Source: JAAYBY01 sp964654125
Lineage (GTDB): Bacteria > Bacillota > Clostridia > Saccharofermentanales > UBA5734
DNA length: 14,657 nucleotides
Assembly: GCA_964654125.1 (NCBI GenBank)
Contig: CAZZGG010000064.1
Coordinates: 1 to 14,657, forward strand
Direction of reading: 5' to 3'
Part shown: positions 1 to 6,432 of the stretch, piece by piece
Numbering within the stretch: the first letter of the stretch is position 1
How the letters are laid out: the number at the start of each line of letters is the position of its first letter
Notes under the pieces: model-generated
The model's input: the letters and a program-made list of their open reading frames with translations, nothing else
What the model was told of the DNA's origin: nothing
Databases searched by the model: none
Made by a program: the position numbers and the translations under genes

Positions 1-113
1 CATTATATCAAACATACGTTCGTCACGCAAGCAGTTGCTGAATCAACACGATAACTATGAAATATTTTAGTTATTTTAGATTTTTATAAATATTGCTTAA
101 CTGCTTAACTCCC
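1..113. other. AT-rich unassigned DNA at left edge, replacing the 3' part of an M20 gene
   Basis: This stretch is clearly more AT-rich than the rest of the window and carries no recognisable gene. On the minus strand it begins where homology to the M20 gene at 2427-3627 stops, directly after the codon for the Glu of the ALPITE motif. It holds two copies of the 9-mer TGCTTAACT in tandem (about 93-110). It also has an inverted repeat ATAACTA (51-57) / TAGTTAT (68-74) with a 10-nt loop. It may be the end of a mobile element or unrelated DNA joined by deletion; no terminal inverted repeat or target duplication could be identified inside the window. Confidence 0.4.
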
Positions 114-364
114 TCCGTGATGGGTAAGGCATCCAGATCAGCTCTGATCCCGATCGTAAACTTATGGCCCGGATTTATTGTGGCCACTAGACTGCTCTGG
201 CCATATTCTTCCGTGTATTCCAGCCCCAGCTGATCCAACTCCTGGCGGACCAGGGCCAAGCTGCGGGGCAGATCAAAGCCTAATTCCGGGTACTGGTGCA
301 GCTGGCGGTAGATGCGGCTGACATAAGCCCGGTCCACCAAACTTAGTAAATTATGTTGTGCCAA
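71..364 (-). pseudogene. N-terminal fragment of an M20-family (M20D) amidohydrolase
   Basis: The reading frame encodes 97 residues, and the first 83 or so match the start of M20D amidohydrolases (hippurate or N-acyl-amino-acid hydrolase type). Visible landmarks are RQLHQYPELGFDLPR (about residues 20-34) and the GIRADLDALPITE strand (about 72-84). The gene at 2427-3627 has the same blocks, which makes the two paralogues. After ALPITE the sequence changes abruptly to an unrelated lysine/asparagine-rich tail (GVKQLSNIYKNLK) and stops. The Cys-Gly-His-Asp metal site, the Glu-Glu pair and the whole C-terminal half are absent, against about 400 residues for the family, so the product cannot be an active enzyme. 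The start is TTG at 364, chosen because a strong AAGGAGA site lies just upstream and because the paralogue has TTG at the same position. It is probably a relic left by a deletion or insertion. Confidence 0.8.
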
Positions 365-370
365 TTTTAC

Positions 371-377
371 TCTCCTT
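371..377 (-). promoter_or_regulatory. Shine-Dalgarno site for the TTG start of the M20 fragment
   Basis: AAGGAGA lies 6 nt upstream of the TTG codon at 364. It is the strongest ribosome binding site at the left end and decides this non-ATG start. Confidence 0.6.
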
Positions 378-392
378 CTGCTATCTTGCTAA

Positions 393-411
393 CCTGGCGT
401 AATCGGCCAGG
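393..411 (-). promoter_or_regulatory. Leader hairpin between candidate promoter and the M20 fragment
   Basis: A perfect 6-bp inverted repeat, CCTGGC (393-398) and GCCAGG (406-411), surrounds a 7-nt loop. Weaker outer pairing (CTA/TAG) is possible around it. It lies about 15 nt upstream of the Shine-Dalgarno site of the M20 fragment. No run of T follows it, so a simple intrinsic terminator is unlikely. It could be a leader structure or chance. Confidence 0.25.
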
Positions 412-431
412 ACTAGATCGGGACGGCAAGG

Positions 432-459
432 CTTATAATATTACCTGTCTTAGAGGCAA
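432..459 (-). promoter_or_regulatory. Candidate sigma-70-type promoter upstream of the M20 fragment
   Basis: On the minus strand TTGCCT (459-454) is followed after 16 nt by TATAAG (437-432). These match the -35 and -10 consensus at 4 of 6 and 5 of 6 positions. The site sits in the only gap with local AT-richness just upstream of the M20 fragment, with a hairpin and a strong ribosome binding site following. It is a motif match only. Confidence 0.3.
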
Positions 460-467
460 GCATTCAC

Positions 468-795
468 TCAAAGCTGGCATCCCCCGTCATTTTTCTCAGC
501 CCTGCCTGGCGACTGGTTTTCCAGCAGCCATTTAAAAACTGGCATTAGCTGCACTGCTATCCCCTCCTCCACCTAGTTATTTTCTTCTGCAAAAGTGAGG
601 ATCAGATTTTTATCCGTTTGTTTAAATTTGTTGAACCTTCGCAAAGCAGTTATCTCTTGGCTGCGGGTGGCTGCTTCTACGACAGATAATCTTTGCACCA
701 TTTCTATCCGCTCAACGATAATCTGTCTGAGTGCATTACTGTACTTATCCACTTTATCAGCCCCCAACTGCTTGCATTAGATCATTTATTGCCAT
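468..795 (-). pseudogene. Broken small gene of unknown function (frameshift plus in-frame TAG)
   Basis: I do not recognise this protein. A frame opens at ATG 795 (MAINDLMQAVG) and reaches a run of five G on the minus strand (761-765), after which it hits TGA. Removing one G joins it smoothly to the open frame ending at 573, which encodes ADKVDKYSNALRQ, a helical segment rich in Ile, Glu and Arg, and then NLILTFAEENN. That frame ends in a TAG at 575-573. The same frame continues open past the TAG through VFKWLLENQSPGR to TGA at 468-470, giving about 108 codons in all. The ATG has only a weak upstream GTGGA. The internal part looks like real coding sequence (mixed hydrophobic and charged helices). 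The 34 codons after the TAG are short enough to be open by chance. It could alternatively be a short intact protein starting at TTG 767, but that start has no ribosome binding site. Confidence 0.35.
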
Positions 796-870
796 TTTGT
801 CCACTGAACTGAACATAAACTGACTTATATTGTTCATTACACAAAACAATTCGCAAATAAAGACAATGCC

Positions 871-895
871 GTGCGCTGTAAGAGGGCTGGCGCAC
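871..895 (-). terminator. Weak hairpin after the ceramidase-like gene, possible operon terminator
   Basis: GTGCGC (871-876) and GCGCAC (890-895) form a 6-bp stem with a 13-nt loop. On the minus strand it lies about 57 nt after the stop of the 952-2424 gene and is followed by GGCATTGTCTTTATTT, which is T-rich but not a clean T run. The position suits the end of the long operon, but the structure is weak for an intrinsic terminator. Confidence 0.25.
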
Positions 896-951
896 TAGGC
901 AAGGTATAAAGCAATTGGCGCTTAAGAACATGGCAGTTGACTTAAGGCTTG

Positions 952-2424
952 TTACTTTGGCTCCAAGCTTTTCTCTGGCCTGTTTTCTAACCACAACTGA
1001 TCCAGGCCGGCAACAGTCCTTTGGACCAGCAACTCCCCGCCTGCGTGGCCGGTCCGGCCTGAACTGACATAGGCACTGTAATGACCGCCGATTTCAGCCT
1101 TTTTAGTGGGCAGATAGCCACCGTAGTCACAGGATAGTTGGATGATAAAAGTCTGGGCTGCTGGGCTTAAGGCCTTGATCTGATTGCCATAATCCAAAAA
1201 GAGCTCGAAGGGGTTGGTGGCCAGAGCAAGATCAGCAATGCGTACGACATGGATCTCACTGCTGTAGAAAAATTCCTTCTGCTGCTCTTGGAAACGTTCC
1301 AAAACACCGCCAGATTCATGCAATAAGCTGATGTCTTTATAGTCAAAGATTCTTTTGCCGGAGTTTGCGACATAATCAGCAAAGGCAGCTGCAGCTTTTT
1401 CTTTTTCCTGCCAGCTAACCCGGCGCAGAGGAAAATCCAGCTCCAGGATCTGGTGGTTTAAATGGATCTGCTCTGCTAGTTCAGCCAAACCATCTTTGAT
1501 CTTGTCCAATACGACACCAGCCAGACGCTGGGCTATTACTTGAAGACCTGCTGGGGTCTGCATACTAGGCTCACTGCTGCTTTTTCTCTGCTTAGAACGA
1601 CGGATCAGGTCGCGGGGCAGCTGGTCACCCGCCGCACCGCAAAGGCCCAGGACAACAAAGTCAGGGCCCAGTTCTGCCTTGATCAGATCACGCGCCTTGC
1701 CCCAAAAATCAGCAGAAATGAAAGATTCACCACCAACAGCCTGGGCGGGGCAGGCAACATTGACCAGAACACCGAGTGGTTTTCTAGCTTGCGAGAAGAT
1801 ATAAAGCAGCTCCACACCTGAATCATTGCCACTTTCTAGACTGACAAAATTCACATCTTCAGGGCTGCCATTCATCAAGGCCCGGCCATCAGTATAAACA
1901 GAGCGGCGGTTATGACCGATCACAGCCCGGCCAAAGGCCGGGCCCAGGCAGGCAGGCTGACGCTGACGCCAGGCCTTAAGCACAGCCTGGGCAGTTTGCG
2001 CTGCGATATAATCGCCACATTTAGTTTTGTCCCAGACGTCAGCTGGCAAATCCTCGTCACCGGAAAGGAAAATAGTCTGCTGCGGCAGGAAGCGGGCAGC
2101 GACATGGAGGGAGTCCAGCTTCTTATAGTAAGTCGGGGCTGTATGGGTGTGGGTAGCAGTAAAGATAATCTTTTCTAGAGGCAGGTCCGCTGCCTCTGCC
2201 TTAATGATGGCTTTGACTTGCTCGGTAAAGCCGCGCAGGACCATGAGCAGGTCCAGGGCACAGATGATGACAGCATCGTTTTTTCCTTGCAGGGCCATGA
2301 CACTAGCCTGTAGACGGCTAGCCACATGGGTCGCAAGCCGGGTGTGAAACTGGCCTTCCAGGGTCACGGGGGCCGGAGGTGTGATATCAACCTCACTAAA
2401 GCCGACTAGAACTTCGCTTACCAT
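952..2424 (-). CDS. Neutral/alkaline ceramidase-like protein, paralogue A
   Basis: This 490-residue protein resembles the N-terminal domain of neutral/alkaline non-lysosomal ceramidases, zinc amidases that cleave N-acyl bonds. It opens with the family signature GFSEVDITPPAP (8-19). It then has the His-x-His metal motif THTHTAP (His92, His94), a GHNRRSVY block (170-177), SADFWG (237-242) and GAAGDQLPRDL (263-273). The C-terminal NPFELFLDYG and GYLPT blocks probably supply the Glu and Tyr of the metal site. Where related proteins have Cys-His-Pro-Thr it has Cys225-Pro-Ala-Gln, so the third histidine ligand is missing. There is no signal peptide. The ATG lies 2 nt after the stop of the M20 gene, with its nearest AAGGA site about 14 nt away, which suggests translational coupling. 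Its C-terminal third is closest to paralogue E (11441-12880). The substrate is unknown. Confidence 0.85.
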   Translation of the reverse strand: MVSEVLVGFSEVDITPPAPVTLEGQFHTRLATHVASRLQASVMALQGKNDAVIICALDLLMVLRGFTEQVKAIIKAEAADLPLEKIIFTATHTHTAPTYYKKLDSLHVAARFLPQQTIFLSGDEDLPADVWDKTKCGDYIAAQTAQAVLKAWRQRQPACLGPAFGRAVIGHNRRSVYTDGRALMNGSPEDVNFVSLESGNDSGVELLYIFSQARKPLGVLVNVACPAQAVGGESFISADFWGKARDLIKAELGPDFVVLGLCGAAGDQLPRDLIRRSKQRKSSSEPSMQTPAGLQVIAQRLAGVVLDKIKDGLAELAEQIHLNHQILELDFPLRRVSWQEKEKAAAAFADYVANSGKRIFDYKDISLLHESGGVLERFQEQQKEFFYSSEIHVVRIADLALATNPFELFLDYGNQIKALSPAAQTFIIQLSCDYGGYLPTKKAEIGGHYSAYVSSGRTGHAGGELLVQRTVAGLDQLWLENRPEKSLEPK

Positions 2425-2426
2425 GA

Positions 2427-3627
2427 CTAGTCAAGCCATCCTTCCAGTTCAGCTTGCACAGGTGGTCTTAAATGGCCATCCATATGATCGAGCACAAACT
2501 GGACAAAGACAGCACAGCCATAGGCCAGGGCAGCCTCATCTGCTAAAAAGTCAGCATTATGGACATTGCCGCTCTTGATCTTGGCATTTTTCACACCCAG
2601 GCGCCAGAGCAGGCCGGGGCTCTTGCGCTGGTACTGGGAAAAGTCTTCCGAAGATAGGCGCAGGGGCAGCAAATGAACCTGGTCAGCTCCAACAACCTTA
2701 GCGGCTGACTTTTGCCAACTGGCGGCTAGCTCAGGATCGTTATAAACCGGCAGGCATTTAAGATCACTCCAGACCTCTGCTGAGCCACCGGTGGATCTGG
2801 CCTGAAATTCAGCGATCTGCCTGATCCTTTGAATGATATGGCGGTCGACCGCCAGGTTAAAAGAGCGCACAGTCCCTAAAAGCTCGGCCCGGGCTGCTGT
2901 GACATTTTGTGTGGTACCGGCTGTCAGCTTATTAAAAGAACAAAAATACTGGTCCAAGGGGCTGATCTCGCGGTTTAAGAGCAGCTGGACCTCATTATAG
3001 GTCTTAATGGCCATGGCTAGGGCATCAGCACCCTTTTGCGGCTGGCTGGCATGGGAGGGCTGGCCCTGAAAGGTCAGCTTGAGGCTGCGGCTGGCCGCCT
3101 GGGAAAAGCCGGGACAGACCCCGACCTGGCCCGTGGCCAGGCTGGTTTCCACATGTAATCCGATGACTAGATCAATCCCGGCCATGACATCGTCTTCCAC
3201 CATCAGGTAGGCCCCGCTGGTCAGGCCCTCTTCACTGGGCTGGAAAAGCAGCTTGACAGTGCAGTCCAGCTCATCTTTCATTTCCTGTAAGAGCTTGCCT
3301 GTAGCTAATAGGACAGCAGTGTGGACATCATGGCCGCAGGCATGCATCTGGCCCGCAAGCTTGGATTTATAGGGAATATCATTGGCCTCAGTAATGGGTA
3401 GAGCATCCATATCGGCCCTGATCCCGATCGTGAATTCACAGCCAAAATTGATCATAGCCACAATACTGCTCTGACCATACTTTTCTGAATAAAAGATGCC
3501 CAGCTCATCAAGCTCTTGGCGGATCAGGGTCAGGGTGCGGGGCAGATCAAAACCCAGCTCCGGATACTGGTGCAGCTGGCGGTAGATGCGGCTGGTCCAC
3601 TGCTTCTAGTAAATTTTGCTTTTCCAA
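2427..3627 (-). pseudogene. M20-family (M20D) amidohydrolase, frameshifted near the N-terminus
   Basis: M20D enzymes are dinuclear-metal amidohydrolases that release acyl groups from N-acyl amino acids and related amides. The long frame (to 2427) keeps the catalytic core: GIRADMDALPITE, HACGHDVHTA with the Cys and His ligands, LLFQPSEEG with the Glu pair, GLHVE, a GQPSHASQP lid segment and a C-terminal GNVHNADF with the last His. The natural start is TTG at 3627 after a GGGAG site, giving LEKQNLLEAVD. An 11-nt deletion relative to the paralogue at 71-364 then falls between 3593 and 3594, and the frame runs into TGA at 3549-3547. Restoring 11 nt gives exactly 403 residues, the usual family length. 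Downstream of the shift the homologous frame has no ATG start; a GTG at 3461 lacks a ribosome binding site. It is therefore probably inactive, unless the deletion is an assembly error. It sits 29 nt after the CapA-like gene and 2 nt before a ceramidase-like gene. Confidence 0.8.
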
Positions 3628-3656
3628 TTCAGATCTCCCATCTTCTTGTCATGACA

Positions 3657-4958
3657 TTAGTTTGTCTTATCAAGTTCAACAATGCCCAAACCATCTTCTA
3701 TTTTGATGGTCGTGCCGTAATCCTCTGACATAGCTGCCAGACGCTCTAGAATACCAGCTTGCGCTGCTGGCCTGGGCCAACCATTTTGCGAATGAGGCAG
3801 GCCAAAGCCCAGTTCAATCGGGAGTAACTCTAAGCGGGTCAGCTTCCCTCCTGCCATCTCCCAATAGGGTACAACAGCTTCAAACATACGCTTATCGCTA
3901 TAAAGGCCCCGGCTAAAATCCAGCGAGCGCTTGGCAAACAGTTCATGCATGGTGGCATCCGGTGCCAGGCCCTGGGCTTTAAACCACTGGGCCGGCCCGC
4001 GGCTGATGTTTTCATTTTGCAGGACAAAATCACCCAGGGAATAAAAGATCGGCTTGCCCTGATAGATCTCCAGCGGCCGCAAAAGGTGCGGTCCATGACC
4101 GAGCACAGCTGCTGCACCGACATCTATCGCCCGCCGGGCGATTGTCTTGATAAACTCAGCCGGCATTTCCTTTTCCGGCCCGCCCAGCTGGTGGGCGTGC
4201 AAAGAAACAAGCGTGGCATCAGCTTGGAGACTGGCTTCAAAGATCATTTTTTCTAGGAGCTCTAAGTCTTCCGCCACCACTTCAGTCAAATCTTTTGCGG
4301 CAGGCCCGGCCTGGAAGAGAATCTCGCCAAACTCAAACTGGCCCGGGGCCAGGGCCGGGGCAAAGCCTTCCTTGCGGCTCAGATCACGGTAGTGGTTAAT
4401 GCCGCAGGCAGCTGCGATATTTTGCAGCTGTTCCAGCTGGTCTTCTGTCACCTGGTACTTCGGCTTGGTCCTGATCCCGTTCACCCCGGGCCGGCCGGGC
4501 AGCCAGGCTGACTGCTCACCGGCCAGGGCATAGGTGATAAAGGAAGTGGTCAGGGCGATCAGGGCAAAGCGGCCTGATTTTGTGTCGAGATAGACAGGCT
4601 GGGCCGCCTCACGCAGGTTGCGCCCGCTGCCGGCTGCCAAAAAGCCGGCCGCGCGCACATAGTCCAGGGTCTTTTGCACTCCACAAGTGGAAAAATCCAA
4701 AGTGTGGTTATTGGCCAAAGAGAGCATATTAAAGCCAAACTCGCGCACACTAGCCAGGACCTTGGGGTCAGCACAGACCCAGCTGCCGCCACTTTGCTGG
4801 CTGGGCGGACACTCATAGCGGTGGATGGTGGCCTCCAGATTGCCAAAGCGGCAATCCCCCCGCATAATAAAATCTCTTAATTCATTAAAGCCAGCATAAG
4901 GCCCGTCTGCGGGCAGGTTACGCAGGATCAAAAGGTCTCCCGCAGCTGTAAAACGCAT
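3657..4958 (-). CDS. CapA-family (PGA_cap) metallophosphoesterase-like protein
   Basis: The 433-residue protein has the layout of the CapA/PgsA family, calcineurin-like metal-dependent proteins named for poly-gamma-glutamate capsule synthesis but widespread with unknown roles. Motifs in order are AAGDLLI (5-11), GNLEATI (39-45), SLANNHTLDF (80-89), AAGSGRNL (108-115), SLHAHQLGG (252-260), GHGPHLLRP (287-295) and YSLGDFVLQ (306-314). These supply the Asp, Asn and His residues expected at the metal site. Classical CapA is membrane-anchored; this protein starts directly at the first beta strand and has no signal peptide or anchor, so it is probably cytoplasmic and not a capsule factor. The ATG has an AAGGA site at suitable distance and lies 19 nt after the upstream ceramidase-like gene. 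Its place in a glycosidase/amidase operon suggests hydrolysis of a phosphorylated or acylated intermediate, which is inference. Confidence 0.85.
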   Translation of the reverse strand: MRFTAAGDLLILRNLPADGPYAGFNELRDFIMRGDCRFGNLEATIHRYECPPSQQSGGSWVCADPKVLASVREFGFNMLSLANNHTLDFSTCGVQKTLDYVRAAGFLAAGSGRNLREAAQPVYLDTKSGRFALIALTTSFITYALAGEQSAWLPGRPGVNGIRTKPKYQVTEDQLEQLQNIAAACGINHYRDLSRKEGFAPALAPGQFEFGEILFQAGPAAKDLTEVVAEDLELLEKMIFEASLQADATLVSLHAHQLGGPEKEMPAEFIKTIARRAIDVGAAAVLGHGPHLLRPLEIYQGKPIFYSLGDFVLQNENISRGPAQWFKAQGLAPDATMHELFAKRSLDFSRGLYSDKRMFEAVVPYWEMAGGKLTRLELLPIELGFGLPHSQNGWPRPAAQAGILERLAAMSEDYGTTIKIEDGLGIVELDKTN

Positions 4959-4977
4959 CTCTTTTTCCTTTCTTTTG

Positions 4978-6432
4978 CTAGAACAGCTCAGTGAGAGCCG
5001 CCAGGCTGATCTCTACATAACGGTCACCTGATTCAGGGCCACAGGCAGTCGAGGCCGGCTTACTGCTATAAGATCCGCCAGCCAAAGCTGCATGGGTGGG
5101 CAGATAACCGCCGCTGCCGTCGGTCAGCTGGACAACAGCAGTCTGGCGGGCCGGGCTCTGGGCTTTAAGGCGCAGGCCGAACTCACAAAACAGTTCAAAT
5201 GGATTGGTGGCCAGGGCCAGCTGGCCCAGCCGCAGGATATGGCTGGTGAAGCTGTAGCTGCTGCTTTCCTGCTGCTCCTGATAGCGCTTGATGATCCCGA
5301 GTGTCTCAAACAGCCGGACCAGTTCAGCTATACTCAGCCTCTGGCCGGCCGCCTTGACCTCGGCAATGCGGGCCAGGGCAGCTTCATTGTCGGCCGCGCT
5401 GACCTGGCGCAAGGGCAGGCTGATCTGCCGGACCAGATGCTTGACCGGGGGGAAATAGTTGATCCGGCTGCAGGCGTCCTCGTAGCCCAGGCTGGCCGCT
5501 CCCGTAATCCTGGCCCCGATCTTGTCACACCAGGCCGAAAGATCAAAGTTTCTTTCTACCTCCCTGGTCTGGCCGGCCCAGATGGGCAGGGTCTTTTGGT
5601 TGTCCTTGCTGAAGGTGACCAGATCCAGTGGATTTTGGTCGCCAGCCGCTCCGCACAGGGGCAGGATGAAGATAGGTCCAAACCTTTCCTTTAATTGGCG
5701 CCTGGTGCTGGCCCAATAGTCAGCTGTCACCATCTGGTGCAGCTCATAGACCTGGGACGGACAGGGAATAATCACGACCAGGCCGGTCAGGCTGCCCTTT
5801 TCGTCCCAGACATAAAGCAGGTCGGCAGCATGGTCGACTGTGCCTTCAAAACGGATAAAGTCAGGCCGGCTGGCATCGCCGTACATGATACTTTCTTCCC
5901 CGCCGTCTTTTTCAAAGACGGGCCGGCGGTTAAAGCCGATCGCGGCATATTCATGGGCACTGCTGAGGCCGGCTTTTTTCCGGCCCAGCCAGGCTGACCG
6001 GGCCAGCTGGAAGATGCGCTCATATAAGAAGTCTTCCGCCTCCTGGCCGGTCAGGATATCAGGCGGGACAGCAAATTCTGGCATCAGGTCGGCGCCAAAA
6101 AGATCAGACGTCCTTTGCCAGTAGCTCTCCTTGCCAAAAGTGCTTGAATTGTGGGTATGGGTCACTGAAAAGGAAATGCTTTCCGGACGCAGGCCGTCCA
6201 GGCCGGCCAGGCTGTCCTTGAGCCGGGCCAGGACCGGTCCCGGTACACTGACCATGTCAGCTGAAAGCATCAGGCCCTGCTCCGGTCCGGAGCTGAAAGC
6301 AAAGGCTGTGGCTGTAATCGGATCCTGGACATACTGGGAGACCCTGGGATAGAGCTGGCCTGCCAGAAAAATCGGCCGGTCCGGAGTAATGTCAATCGTG
6401 GACCAACCGGCCCTAAATTCGTTAATTCCCAT
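4978..6432 (-). CDS. Neutral/alkaline ceramidase-like protein, divergent paralogue B
   Basis: This 484-residue member of the ceramidase-like family opens with AGWSTIDITPDRP, then has THTHNSS with the His-x-His pair (His92, His94). It also carries GFNRRPVF, PCPSQVY (Cys224 where relatives have Cys-His-Pro-Thr), TADYWAS, GAAGDQNPLDL and a C-terminal NPFELFCEFG with GGYLPT. It is clearly more distant from A, D and E: THTHTGP has become THTHNSS and the GHNRR histidine is Phe. I chose ATG at 6432 over the in-frame GTG at 6441. The only Shine-Dalgarno-like site (GAGGG) is 11 nt before the ATG but only 2 nt before the GTG, and the family signature begins shortly after the ATG. The start overlaps the end of the upstream paralogue by 11 nt, so translation is probably coupled. 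No signal peptide is seen. A different substrate from A, D and E is likely. Confidence 0.8.
   Translation of the reverse strand: MGINEFRAGWSTIDITPDRPIFLAGQLYPRVSQYVQDPITATAFAFSSGPEQGLMLSADMVSVPGPVLARLKDSLAGLDGLRPESISFSVTHTHNSSTFGKESYWQRTSDLFGADLMPEFAVPPDILTGQEAEDFLYERIFQLARSAWLGRKKAGLSSAHEYAAIGFNRRPVFEKDGGEESIMYGDASRPDFIRFEGTVDHAADLLYVWDEKGSLTGLVVIIPCPSQVYELHQMVTADYWASTRRQLKERFGPIFILPLCGAAGDQNPLDLVTFSKDNQKTLPIWAGQTREVERNFDLSAWCDKIGARITGAASLGYEDACSRINYFPPVKHLVRQISLPLRQVSAADNEAALARIAEVKAAGQRLSIAELVRLFETLGIIKRYQEQQESSSYSFTSHILRLGQLALATNPFELFCEFGLRLKAQSPARQTAVVQLTDGSGGYLPTHAALAGGSYSSKPASTACGPESGDRYVEISLAALTELF

Noticed and set aside
353..535. A short plus-strand frame at the left end
   Set aside because: It has no ribosome binding site or motif and runs opposite the candidate promoter and leader of the M20 fragment.
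761..765. Programmed frameshifting at the G5 run
   Set aside because: No stimulatory structure was evident, and the downstream frame also carries an in-frame TAG, so decay or sequence error is simpler.
782..994. A 70-codon minus-strand frame overlapping the end of the 952-2424 gene
   Set aside because: It overlaps the real gene out of frame, and its composition and lack of motifs suggest chance.
5092..5694. A 200-codon open frame on the plus strand
   Set aside because: It lies entirely antisense to ceramidase-like paralogue B, has no ribosome binding site or family motif, and reads as a low-complexity mirror of GC-rich coding DNA.
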